Origin: Gammaproteobacteria bacterium
GTDB taxonomy: Bacteria; Pseudomonadota; Gammaproteobacteria; Poriferisulfidales; GCA-002705445
Length of the DNA stretch: 64,000 nucleotides
Reading direction: 5' to 3'
Assembly (NCBI GenBank): GCA_018675635.1
Contig: JABGXU010000007.1
Location: 193,366-257,365, forward strand
Position numbers and translations under genes: made by a program
The notes under the pieces: model-generated
What the model saw: the letters and a program-made list of their open reading frames with translations, nothing else
Databases searched by the model: none
Told to the model about the DNA's origin: nothing
Shown here: piece by piece, positions 26,736-35,887 of the stretch
How positions within the stretch are numbered: position 1 is the first letter of the stretch
Layout of the letters: the number at the start of each line of letters is the position of its first letter

Positions 26736-28646
26736 TTGGAATCAATATTAGAGATAAAGGATAGTTGTGTAACGTCTGAGCAATTGCTCAAAAGTTATGC
26801 ATTTGCTAGGTACCTAAAAATATATAAAAAAGAATTTCTAGAAGACCTAGAAAAAAAAGGAGAGAAACATTCTCAAGAAGCGAAACAAAAAATGGAATTG
26901 ATTGCTAAATTATCTTTAAAAGATATTTTACAAATTTTTGAAAGGGATGCTACTGGACATGAATTAGAAAGAGATAGAGCAATAGTTAGGTTCTTAGATG
27001 GATGTTACCACCATTATAGAAATAAAAGTTTTTCACGTTTAGTTCGTATGCACAATGAAATTGTTACTACTGCATCAGAAACACAAAATTCGATTAAATC
27101 TAAAATATCAGATAAAGCAGAAGATTTGTCTGAATTAATTATATTAACCAGAAGGAAATTACTTGATAGGGTTGGTTTAGGTCATGGAGTTTCAAGATCT
27201 CATGGATTAGATGCATCTCCTAATGTTACAGCTGGAGAAATATCTGGTCATTTTTGTAACGTCCCATCTGATTATTCTAAGCTTGCTCATACTAGCCTTA
27301 CAGTTACCGCAGATATAAAAACGGGCGTACATTATGACACGCCAGTAAATAAAAGAGCATATCCTTTTTATGAATTAGATCATAATCCATTAAATCTTGA
27401 TAATTTTGAACCAGAAGATTGGGTTTCTGTTCCCTTAAAAGTTGGTAAGTGGCTCATAATTACATATATTCATAAATCTAGAGGGTCTATAGAAATGGAA
27501 CCAGGATTATTAAATTTATTTTCATTTTATAAGGTTGATACAGACTTTATGAATAAAAAACCAGATGGATTATTTTTCTTTGGCTATCAAGGAGCTACTA
27601 AAGATGATTTAGGTTTTTTTAATGATAAAGAAAATAATTTATTAATTGGAATGGTCCCAGATTTACCAGAATATGGATATTTTGGTTATTGTAAAAAACC
27701 AATTCTTACAATACATAATGTTCTAGCAATCTTAAAAGGTGATTTTCCTTTGCATTGCGGCTGCAACAGATATTTAGTTGGTTTTGATAAAGAAACTAAT
27801 GAGCCATATATATCTGAAATATATATTAAAGCTGATGATATGGGAAAGATAGAATTTAAAAAGGACGCTGATAATGTTGTTAGATTAAAATTTTTTGGAA
27901 CCGAGACAGGAGCATTTGCATGCCTAGATGGTTTTAGTGATCAAGCAAAAATGCAAATGGTTGGAAGGGAGATTGGATATAATGCATCATTTGGAACAAA
28001 TGCTAGACAAATAGTTCCTGTAGCAGAAGAAAGCGAAGTTTCTACAGGCAGTAATTTAGATATGTTGCTATATATAAATAATTATGAACTTAAGAAAGCT
28101 GATGAAACAATGATAGATATTGCTAAACCAGTAAAAGAAGCAATTAAACATTTTCATGATGGGCGAAGATGCGCAGCAGGAAGTACGCAGACAGGAAGAG
28201 GCGGAACAGAAACAAGTTATTGGGCAAATCCATTTCCTTTATTAAAAGAGAATGATGATAAAATTATTCATAAAGAATTATATGAAAAATTCATATACAC
28301 AGAGTCAAATTTAATTGCTGATATTGAAAAATTAGTAAATAAGGATGAAATGAATATTGGCGTTGCATATAGTCAATTAATGGCTGGAGTATATGAAAAA
28401 AATAGTGATAAACAAATACAAGACAGTGGGTTTAACAATAGAGAGGAAATAGAACAAGAAGGCCCGGCCCGTTTAGCAGAGTCACTTATAGTTACTATTA
28501 AGGAATTCGCTATTAAAAAAAGAGAACGTCTAGGAAACGAGTTATCAGAAGTTGAAGTTACAGTAGCAATGGTTGGGGATAGTAGAACTGGCAAGTCAGA
28601 AACTGCTGAAAAAATGGAAGGAATATTAAATATGAATATAGCATAA
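26736..28646 (+). CDS. Unrecognised 636-aa protein with C-terminal HPr-kinase-like P-loop
   Basis: I cannot name a family with confidence. The start is TTG, supported by GGGGAG (26724-26729) six bases upstream. Residues 1-145 are charged and helical. Residues about 195-270 look like a mixed alpha/beta domain (WVSVPLKVGKWLIITYI). Residues about 410-500 contain NARQIVP, LDMLLYINNY and HFHDGRRCAAGSTQTGRGG, which resemble in order the post-P-loop part of ATP-PEPCK (NTR...YP, FLTxDAFG, HFxxGYxxxxAGTE). A Walker A motif, GDSRTGKSETA, nearly identical to that of HPr kinase, lies at residues 614-624, only 12 residues from the end. This suggests a permuted PEPCK/HprK-fold kinase. A truncated protein is the alternative. 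It stands alone and converges on valS. Confidence 0.6.
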   Translation: MESILEIKDSCVTSEQLLKSYAFARYLKIYKKEFLEDLEKKGEKHSQEAKQKMELIAKLSLKDILQIFERDATGHELERDRAIVRFLDGCYHHYRNKSFSRLVRMHNEIVTTASETQNSIKSKISDKAEDLSELIILTRRKLLDRVGLGHGVSRSHGLDASPNVTAGEISGHFCNVPSDYSKLAHTSLTVTADIKTGVHYDTPVNKRAYPFYELDHNPLNLDNFEPEDWVSVPLKVGKWLIITYIHKSRGSIEMEPGLLNLFSFYKVDTDFMNKKPDGLFFFGYQGATKDDLGFFNDKENNLLIGMVPDLPEYGYFGYCKKPILTIHNVLAILKGDFPLHCGCNRYLVGFDKETNEPYISEIYIKADDMGKIEFKKDADNVVRLKFFGTETGAFACLDGFSDQAKMQMVGREIGYNASFGTNARQIVPVAEESEVSTGSNLDMLLYINNYELKKADETMIDIAKPVKEAIKHFHDGRRCAAGSTQTGRGGTETSYWANPFPLLKENDDKIIHKELYEKFIYTESNLIADIEKLVNKDEMNIGVAYSQLMAGVYEKNSDKQIQDSGFNNREEIEQEGPARLAESLIVTIKEFAIKKRERLGNELSEVEVTVAMVGDSRTGKSETAEKMEGILNMNIA

Positions 28647-28666
28647 AGAAATTTTAATATATTCTT

Positions 28667-31402
28667 TTAAGAGTAATTTTTTAGCTGCTCATCTATTTTA
28701 TCAATTTTAATTTTAAGGTCTTTTAGCTTTTGTTCATCAGCAACAACTATGTGGCCAGGAGCATTTTTAATAAAATCGGAATTTGATAACCTTGACTCAA
28801 TTCCCAAAGCCTGATTAATGTATTTAGCTTTTTCTTTGCTTAGCCTTGATATCTCAATATCTAAATCAATTAAATCAGACGATGGTATTAAAATTTTTAG
28901 ATTATTAGAAACACATGTATAGTAATTTTTTTCAACATTTTCACCACTGAAATTAATCTTAGATATTTTTGCTAATCCTTTTATGTAAGAAGATAATTCT
29001 TTAAAAAATAATTTATCTTTTTTATTTTCTCCGGTTACAATAATTTCGATCTCTTTACTAGGTAGAACGCCAATTTCAGATCGGGTTTTTCTTATTGCTG
29101 ATACAACTTCAATCAACCAGTCTATATTTTCTACATTAGCATCATTTAAGAAATTTTTTGATTCTGGATATGAACTATCTTGTATAAATTTCTTTTCATC
29201 ATAAATATCATTATATATTTCTTCTGTTATAAAAGGCATAATTGGATGTAATAAGAGCAAAATATTTTTTAAAACTTCTCTAAGGTTGTTTACTAATGAA
29301 TTTTTTTCTTTTTCAGAAGTGCCTTTTGTATTTAATTTTATTTTTGCTATTTCAATATACCAGCTACAGTAATCTTTCCATATAAAGCTATAAAGATTTT
29401 TAGCTGCATAGTCAAATCTATAGTTTTTGTAATTATAATTTGTATTATCTATTATTTCTGCTAATTTCTTACGAATCCATATGTCTTCGTCTTTAAGAAT
29501 TTTATCTTCTTCGTATAATTTTGTATTACTCTGCATTTTTACAAACCTTGCTGCATTCCATATTTTATTGCAAAAATTTCTATACCCTTCAACTCTTTTA
29601 AGATTAAAATTTATATCTCTCCCGTAACTTGCTAGTGAAGCAAATGTAAATCTTAAAGAGTCTGTTCCATAAGAATCTATCCCGTCAGGGTATTCTTTTT
29701 TTGTATTTCTTTTTATTTTTTCTGACATTTCTGGCTGCATTAAATCTGAAGCTCTTTTATTTATTAAATCTTCAAGTTTTATACCATCAATTAAATCTAT
29801 TGGGTCAATTATATTTCCTTTTGATTTTGACATTTTGTTTCCAGATGAGTCCCTTACTAAACCATGAAAATATATTTCTTTAAATGGCACCTCTCCAACA
29901 AATTTTTTCCCCATCATAATCATTCTAGCAACCCAAAAAAATATAATATCAAAACCAGTTATCAGCACACTTGTTGGGTAAAATGTTTTAACTCGCTGAT
30001 TTTCGTTTGGCCACCCTAGGGTTGAGAATGGCCATAACGAAGATGAAAACCATGTATCTAAAACATCTTCATCTTGGCTTAAATTAATATCATCTTTAAT
30101 ATCATATTTTTTTCTTACATCTTGCTCGTTTTCGCCTACATAAATATTTTTTTCATTGTCGTACCATGCTGGTATTCTATGACCCCACCAAAGTTGCCTA
30201 CTTATACACCAATCCTGTATATTGTTCATCCAATCAAAATATGTTTTTTCCCAGTTTTCAGGAATAAATTTAATTTCTTTTTCTTTGACACATTTTATAG
30301 CCTCATCAGCTAATGGTTTTATTTTCACATACCATTGGTCTGTCATTAAAGGCTCAATAATTGCATGACTTCTGTCTCCTCTTGGTATTAGCATTTTATG
30401 GTCAGAAGTTTTTATAAGTGCGTTAGATTCCTGTAACTCAGACAAGATCCTTTTTCTTGCTGAAAATCTATCTAAATTATTATATTCCTTTAAATCACAC
30501 TTAATTCTTGCAGCGGTATCAAATATATTTATTATTTTCAAATTATGTTTTTTTGCTAACTCGTAATCATTAAAATCATGTGCTGGCGTAATTTTTAGAC
30601 ATCCGGTACCAAATTCAGCATCAACATATTCATCTGCAACTATTGGAACTTTTCTTCCAGTAATGGGAACAATTACGTATTTTCCAATATATGATTTATA
30701 TCTATCATCATTAGGATTAACAGCAACTCCAGTATCTCCTAGAAGAGTTTCTGGTCTTGTTGTTGCAATAGTTAAAAAGTCTTTTGATTCGTTATCTAAA
30801 AAATATTTTATTTGCCAAATTTTTCCATTTTCCTCAGATGATATTACTTCTAAATCTGAAAGCGCTGTCTGTAAAACTGGATCCCAATTAACTAATCTTT
30901 TGCCTTTATAAATTAAGCCTTCTTCATACAAATCTATAAATACTTTATTTACAGCTACAGATAACCCCTCGTCTAAAGTAAATCTTTCACTTTCCCAATC
31001 TAAAGATGCCCCCATTCTCCTTAGTTGCTTAGTTATTATATCGCCAGACTGGCTTTTCCAGTCCCACACCTGATCAATGAATTTTTCCCTACCCAAATCT
31101 TTTCTTGAAATTCCTTGTGCAGTTAACTTTCTTTCTACAACCATTTGGGTGGCTATACCAGCATGATCAGTACCAGCTTGCCATAAAGTTTTATACCCAA
31201 GCATTCTGTGATATCTACAGAGAATATCCATTAATGTAACTTGAAACGCATGACCCATATGAAGTGTGCCAGTAACATTTGGAGGTGGAATCATTATGCA
31301 GTATGGCTCACCTTTACCAGAAGGAGAAAAAATTTTACTTTCTTCCCATTTCTTGTACCATTTTTCTTCAATATCTAATGGATTGTATTTGTTATTAATC
31401 AT
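28667..31402 (-). CDS. valS: Valyl-tRNA synthetase
   Basis: Class I aminoacyl-tRNA synthetase charging tRNA-Val. The 911 residues fit the family. The HIGH motif appears in PPPNVTGTLHMGHA near residues 39-52, and KMSKS in GNKMSKSKGN near 520. The editing (CP1) domain has TTRPETLLGDTGVAVNP and the DHAGIATQ region. A C-terminal coiled-coil arm (about 840-911) that contacts tRNA is present. It follows pepA after 37 bases on the same strand. The holC gene often found between them is absent. Confidence 0.98.
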   Translation of the reverse strand: MINNKYNPLDIEEKWYKKWEESKIFSPSGKGEPYCIMIPPPNVTGTLHMGHAFQVTLMDILCRYHRMLGYKTLWQAGTDHAGIATQMVVERKLTAQGISRKDLGREKFIDQVWDWKSQSGDIITKQLRRMGASLDWESERFTLDEGLSVAVNKVFIDLYEEGLIYKGKRLVNWDPVLQTALSDLEVISSEENGKIWQIKYFLDNESKDFLTIATTRPETLLGDTGVAVNPNDDRYKSYIGKYVIVPITGRKVPIVADEYVDAEFGTGCLKITPAHDFNDYELAKKHNLKIINIFDTAARIKCDLKEYNNLDRFSARKRILSELQESNALIKTSDHKMLIPRGDRSHAIIEPLMTDQWYVKIKPLADEAIKCVKEKEIKFIPENWEKTYFDWMNNIQDWCISRQLWWGHRIPAWYDNEKNIYVGENEQDVRKKYDIKDDINLSQDEDVLDTWFSSSLWPFSTLGWPNENQRVKTFYPTSVLITGFDIIFFWVARMIMMGKKFVGEVPFKEIYFHGLVRDSSGNKMSKSKGNIIDPIDLIDGIKLEDLINKRASDLMQPEMSEKIKRNTKKEYPDGIDSYGTDSLRFTFASLASYGRDINFNLKRVEGYRNFCNKIWNAARFVKMQSNTKLYEEDKILKDEDIWIRKKLAEIIDNTNYNYKNYRFDYAAKNLYSFIWKDYCSWYIEIAKIKLNTKGTSEKEKNSLVNNLREVLKNILLLLHPIMPFITEEIYNDIYDEKKFIQDSSYPESKNFLNDANVENIDWLIEVVSAIRKTRSEIGVLPSKEIEIIVTGENKKDKLFFKELSSYIKGLAKISKINFSGENVEKNYYTCVSNNLKILIPSSDLIDLDIEISRLSKEKAKYINQALGIESRLSNSDFIKNAPGHIVVADEQKLKDLKIKIDKIDEQLKNYS

Positions 31403-31439
31403 GATCTTGTATTATTGTAAAACATAAACAAGATTATTT

Positions 31440-32954
31440 TTATAAAGATTTAGCATTATTTAAAATAAAATGTGTCAACAAAGAAACTGGTCTACCTGTT
31501 CCGCCTTTGTTAGATCCATCATTCCATGCTGTCCCAGCTATATCTAGATGCGCCCAACTATAATCTTCAGTGAATCTTGACAAAAAACATGCTGCAGTAA
31601 TTGTGCCTGCATATCTTTTCCCTATATTTGCTATATCGGCAAAATTACTATCTAGTTCAGACTGATATTCTTCCCACATCGGTAGTTCCCAAATATAATC
31701 GTGACTTATATTAGAACTATTTTTTAGCATTTGAGTAAGTTTATCGTCGTTTGACAGAATTCCGCTGGCGACTTTTCCTAAAGCAACAAGTACTGCGCCA
31801 GTCAAGGTCGCTATATCAATAACATATTTTGGTTTAAATTTATTTACATATGTTAATGCATCACATAAAACCAATCTTCCTTCAGCATCAGTATTAAGTA
31901 TTTCAACTGTTTGACCAGACATTGTTTTTACAACATCACCAGGATTAGTTGCAGTCCCGCTAGGCATGTTTTCCGCAGAAGCAATAACGCCAATTACATT
32001 AATTTTTACATTAAGTTCGCTTATAGCTTTAATTGTCCCTAAAACACTAGCTGCACCACACATATCGTATTTCATTTCATCCATAGCGTTACTTGGTTTA
32101 ATTGATATGCCGCCAGTATCAAATGTTATGCCTTTGCCAACTAAGACAATAGGTTTGTCACTTTTATTAGCGCCATTATATTTTAAAGTTATTAATTTTG
32201 AAGGTTCTTCGCTACCGTTACCAACAGAAAGCAAACAATGCATTCCCATTGATTTCATTTCTTTTTCATCATGAATTTTTATACTTAATTTCTTATTTTT
32301 TTTACTTAAGTTAAATGCAGTTTTTGCTAAATACGTAGGAGTGCATATATTGCTTGGTAAGTTACCAAGATTTTTTGCTAGTTTAATACCATTAGCAATA
32401 GCTTCACCTTGTTGAAAACATGTTTTTAAGTTTTTTAAGGAATTTTTATTTTTTGATAAAAGTGTTAATTTGGTAATTTCATAGCCATCTTTATTTTTAG
32501 TTTTATTTTTAGTTTCACTATATTCATAATCTATACCACACAATAAAATAGATATGTTCCTTACAGCCCAATTAATTTTTATTTTATTGGTTAAAAAAGA
32601 GTCTAGGTCTATATCTATATTTTTTAGATTTTCTTTTTTACATAATTTGGTAAAATTATTTACAGCTTTTAAAAATTTTTTTTCTCCGTATTTATCTTTT
32701 TCACCCAAACCAATAATATATAATTTATCAAATTTGCTCCCTGATATATCGTATATACATAAAGATTGCTCTAATTTCCCATCGAAGGAAGATTTTTTTA
32801 TAATTTCAGAGATTTTATTTTTTTCAGAGGTGCTAAGTGCTTTATTTAACCCATTTAAATTATTGCTAGTAAAAACACCAAATATTGCTGACCCTTTGGC
32901 ACTATTTGATGTTATATTGTCAGTGAAATTGTATTGCATAGTTTGTAGCCCCAT
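31440..32954 (-). CDS. pepA: Cytosol (leucyl) aminopeptidase PepA
   Basis: An M17 dizinc aminopeptidase of 504 residues. The N-terminal macro-like domain is followed by the catalytic domain with VGKGITFDTGGISIKPSNAMDEMKYDMCGAAS (metal and active-site lysine) and the M17 signature NTDAEGRL. It removes N-terminal residues from peptides; E. coli PepA also binds DNA as an Xer accessory factor and in carAB control. An in-frame ATG five codons in (32939) is an alternative start. The pepA and lptF start codons diverge with only 14 bases between them, so their promoters must overlap coding DNA. Confidence 0.95.
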   Translation of the reverse strand: MGLQTMQYNFTDNITSNSAKGSAIFGVFTSNNLNGLNKALSTSEKNKISEIIKKSSFDGKLEQSLCIYDISGSKFDKLYIIGLGEKDKYGEKKFLKAVNNFTKLCKKENLKNIDIDLDSFLTNKIKINWAVRNISILLCGIDYEYSETKNKTKNKDGYEITKLTLLSKNKNSLKNLKTCFQQGEAIANGIKLAKNLGNLPSNICTPTYLAKTAFNLSKKNKKLSIKIHDEKEMKSMGMHCLLSVGNGSEEPSKLITLKYNGANKSDKPIVLVGKGITFDTGGISIKPSNAMDEMKYDMCGAASVLGTIKAISELNVKINVIGVIASAENMPSGTATNPGDVVKTMSGQTVEILNTDAEGRLVLCDALTYVNKFKPKYVIDIATLTGAVLVALGKVASGILSNDDKLTQMLKNSSNISHDYIWELPMWEEYQSELDSNFADIANIGKRYAGTITAACFLSRFTEDYSWAHLDIAGTAWNDGSNKGGTGRPVSLLTHFILNNAKSL

Positions 32955-32968
32955 TGTAATTATTTATT

Positions 32969-34357
32969 ATGAAAAATAACTCTAAATATACCAAAAATAA
33001 AGAAAAATGGTCGGATATTTACTTTTTCTATAAAATAAAATTATATCAACTTAATAAAAGAATTATATCTATTATTTCTAAAATAATACATAAAGTTAGT
33101 GAAATAAATATATCGAGTATTCTTAAAATAATACGTAAAATTAGCAAAATAAATATATCAATTATTCCTAAAGAATTACACCAAGTTGCTAAAACAATCA
33201 AATTACTTATTTTTAAAAATAAAAAGGGAAGTAAAGGTTTAACTTTGAAAATAGTTGCAAAATTAACAATTATTGATAAGTACATATTAAAAGATTTTTT
33301 ATTAACATTATGCTCAGTTGTTCTTGTTCTTATTTTAGTGATAGTTGGAAGATTATTTGTAAAACTATTAGAATTAGTTATTGATGGTAGATTTGAAATT
33401 GAGATGGTTTTTTCATTATTATTTTTAAGTACTTCCAAATCAATAATATTATTATTGCCTTTTGCATTAATGATAAGTTTAATAATATCGTTGTCAAAAT
33501 TTTATAGAGATAGTGAAATATATGCACTAAAAGCATCAGGAAACTATAAAAAAATATTTACTAAATTATTTTATATAATATCTATTCCGTCTTTTTTAAT
33601 AATTTTCTTTTTAAATGTATTTGCTTCGCCTCATTTAATTGAAGAGATTCAAAGAACAAAAATTGAAGCTGCAGCTACATCAGAAATTGGATTAAATAAT
33701 CCTGGAAAATTTATTCAAATGAAGAATAAAAATTGGATAATTTTTGTTGAAAGGGTTGAAAATGATATTTCTAAGAAAATATTTATAAAGAGCTCTGAAA
33801 ATAATAAGATTTCTATAGAAACAGCTCAAGAGGGTGAAGAGTTCCTTGATGAAGGCATAAGAAGACTAGTACTTAAAAATGGACAGAGATATACAGGCAC
33901 ACCTGGTACAGGAAATTTTCAAGTTATGAAATATAATATACATGAAGTTAAACTTGTAAATACTTCTCCTGATTTTTCTAAAAATTATAGAATGAAAAGT
34001 ATTTTTGATTTAGCGGTAGACTCTAATAGAGCGCTTTCTAATGCAGAAATTCAATGGAGATTGTTTGCTCCGATATCCGTAATTATATTAATATTATTTG
34101 CTTTTATCTTTGGAGATGTTGCTCCAAGGCAAAACAAATATTCAAATTTATTTTTAGCAATAATAGTTTATTTTGCATACTCTAATCTAGTAATTTTTTC
34201 TGTAAATCTTATTCAGCAAGATTCACTATTATTTTCTTTTGTTGGAACTTGGTGGGTTCATATATTTGCAGCTATTATTTGTTATTCATTGTACTTTTTT
34301 AAGAAATTTAATATAAAAAATTATAGCGATTTAAAAGTTTTTTTGGAAAATAAATAG
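32969..34357 (+). CDS. lptF: LPS export permease LptF with repeat-bearing N-terminal extension
   Basis: LptF with LptG and LptB extracts LPS from the inner membrane. The conserved core begins near residue 100 (IIDKYILKDFLLTL) and has the expected six membrane helices around a periplasmic beta-jellyroll, with LLPFALMISLIISLSKFYRDSEIYALKASG typical of LptF. At 462 residues it is about 95 longer than E. coli LptF. The extra N-terminus holds three 15-residue tandem units (37-51, 52-66, 67-81). An alternative start is TTG at 33245, which has AAAGG 7 bases upstream and gives 370 residues. lptG follows 12 bases later. Confidence 0.9.
   Translation: MKNNSKYTKNKEKWSDIYFFYKIKLYQLNKRIISIISKIIHKVSEINISSILKIIRKISKINISIIPKELHQVAKTIKLLIFKNKKGSKGLTLKIVAKLTIIDKYILKDFLLTLCSVVLVLILVIVGRLFVKLLELVIDGRFEIEMVFSLLFLSTSKSIILLLPFALMISLIISLSKFYRDSEIYALKASGNYKKIFTKLFYIISIPSFLIIFFLNVFASPHLIEEIQRTKIEAAATSEIGLNNPGKFIQMKNKNWIIFVERVENDISKKIFIKSSENNKISIETAQEGEEFLDEGIRRLVLKNGQRYTGTPGTGNFQVMKYNIHEVKLVNTSPDFSKNYRMKSIFDLAVDSNRALSNAEIQWRLFAPISVIILILFAFIFGDVAPRQNKYSNLFLAIIVYFAYSNLVIFSVNLIQQDSLLFSFVGTWWVHIFAAIICYSLYFFKKFNIKNYSDLKVFLENK
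33077..33211 (+). repeat. Three tandem 45-bp units inside lptF
   Basis: The 45-base period is seen by aligning TAAAATAATAC at 33079 and 33124 with TAAAGAATTAC at 33169. The encoded 15-residue units begin SKIIHKV, LKIIRKI and PKELHQV. The first two are close matches; the third is more diverged. The period keeps the reading frame. Confidence 0.75.
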
Positions 34358-34369
34358 AGTGCATAATTT

Positions 34370-35464
34370 ATGAAAATTTTAGACAAATATATTGCTAAAC
34401 AACTTTTATTGTACATTTTTACTGTTTTAAGTTTTTTAGTAATTGTTGTAACTTTGCTAGATTTTATTGATGAAATTAAAAAAATAGGTTACGGATATTC
34501 AATTCTTTTAGCTTTTTTACATGTATTATTAAATACACCCCAAAATATTTATGAGGTTTTACCTATAGCAACTTTAATGGGTAGCTTGATTGGTCTTAGT
34601 AAGTTATCAAGCACTAATGAATTAAATGCTGCAAAATCGTCAGGTGTTTCATTCTCTCAAATTATTATTATTACAATCAAAACAGGAATGTTTATTGTTA
34701 TTTTAACTTTCTTGATAGGAGAATTTTTAGCCCCAAAAGGACAACAACTCGCGAATGAAATAAAAAATCTAAGTCAATCTACAAGATTAAGTATGAAAAA
34801 TACTGATGGCATATGGATAAAAAGTCATGATAGCTTTATACATATTGCAAAAGTATATCCAGATAAAATTGTTCAAGAAATATCTCTGTACAGATTTAAT
34901 GAGAAACAGCAATTAATGGAATCACTTTATGCAGAGGAGGGTATTTATAAAGATGGCAAATGGATTATAAAAAATATTACATCTACAAGCTTCAAAAATG
35001 AAATTATTGAAATTAGCAATGAAGAGAGTGCTATTTTTGATGAGTTTATAGATTTAGATCTATTTGATATTATGGTAGTAAAGCCTGAACAAATGACAAT
35101 TATGCAATTAAAAAAATATACTCAGTACCTTAACGATAATTCAATGGAGTCAAAAAATTATGAGCTTGCGTATTGGTCTAAATTTACAATACCATTATCC
35201 TGTCTAATTATGTTTTTATTAACTACGCCTTTTGTTCATTCAAACATCCGCTCTGCTAGTTTTGGGCAAAGAATATTTATAGGAATGTTAGTTGGTATAA
35301 CATTGTTTTTATTCAATCAGACAATAAGTAAATTGTCTATAATTTTAGATATTCCTCCGGTAGTAGGATCATTTCTCCCAATTTTTATTTTGCTAGGCTT
35401 AAGTTTTTATATTATATATAGGTTTTATGGACTTAATACTTTATTAAAATTGTTTTCGAAATAA
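34370..35464 (+). CDS. lptG: LPS export permease LptG
   Basis: Partner permease of LptF. The 364 residues match the family. The N-terminus KILDKYIAKQLLLYIFTVLSFLVIV is the first membrane helix, followed by the coupling region with LPIATLMGSLIGLSKLSSTNELNAAKSSGVS. A periplasmic jellyroll spans about 140-260. The C-terminal helices include LLTTPFVHSNIRSASFGQRIFIG. It lies 12 bases after lptF. The 3' end overlaps the convergent RDD gene by 32 bases. Confidence 0.95.
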   Translation: MKILDKYIAKQLLLYIFTVLSFLVIVVTLLDFIDEIKKIGYGYSILLAFLHVLLNTPQNIYEVLPIATLMGSLIGLSKLSSTNELNAAKSSGVSFSQIIIITIKTGMFIVILTFLIGEFLAPKGQQLANEIKNLSQSTRLSMKNTDGIWIKSHDSFIHIAKVYPDKIVQEISLYRFNEKQQLMESLYAEEGIYKDGKWIIKNITSTSFKNEIIEISNEESAIFDEFIDLDLFDIMVVKPEQMTIMQLKKYTQYLNDNSMESKNYELAYWSKFTIPLSCLIMFLLTTPFVHSNIRSASFGQRIFIGMLVGITLFLFNQTISKLSIILDIPPVVGSFLPIFILLGLSFYIIYRFYGLNTLLKLFSK

Positions 35465-35834
35465 TATCGTGCAAGCATTTTTTTTCTTTATTAAATATAG
35501 CCATCATAAAACCTAACCCAAAAATTATTAATGAAATTATAGCTACATTAAATCTTATTAATGCTTGTTTATATGAAATGTTATTACCATTATTGTTAAT
35601 AATTTTAATTTTCCATGTCTTCATTCCTAAGGTTCCTCCGTCATTTACCCAAAACCAAACGAAGAAAAATTGTATAATTGAATAAAAGTATAATTGCAAT
35701 GATAATTTTAGTAATAAATTTTCTTCAACTTCAAAGCCATAAAAAGGTATAGACATAGCCATCAATACTGCAAATATAAGCATAAAATCATATAACATAG
35801 ACATTATTCTTCTTAAAAAAGACACATAATTCAT
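35433..35834 (-). CDS. RDD-family membrane protein
   Basis: A 133-residue protein with three to four hydrophobic helices. The RDD family pattern is present: an arginine pair and YD at the N-terminus (FLRRIMSMLYDFML), then GGTLGMKTWKIKI in the middle. The function of most RDD proteins is unknown; some are linked to Na+/H+ exchange. In pseudomonads an RDD gene also sits beside lptG and xerD. Its 3' end overlaps lptG by 32 bases on the opposite strand. Confidence 0.85.
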   Translation of the reverse strand: MNYVSFLRRIMSMLYDFMLIFAVLMAMSIPFYGFEVEENLLLKLSLQLYFYSIIQFFFVWFWVNDGGTLGMKTWKIKIINNNGNNISYKQALIRFNVAIISLIIFGLGFMMAIFNKEKKCLHDIISKTILIKY

Positions 35835-35874
35835 AGTAACTCCTCGTTGTAATGGGCTTCTAATTCAATTATTA

Positions 35875-35880
35875 TATTAT
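35875..35880 (+). promoter_or_regulatory. Candidate -10 of xerD, 7 nt before ATG
   Basis: TATTAT ends 7 bases before the xerD ATG, with no Shine-Dalgarno sequence in between. It is another case of the spacing described for purC, phoR and aroC. Confidence 0.35.
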
Positions 35881-35887
35881 TAGAATC

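Noticed and set aside
28647..28666. A downstream fragment completing the 636-aa protein
   Set aside because: Only 20 bases separate its stop from the end of valS, and no plus-strand frame continuing the kinase domain is visible across valS.
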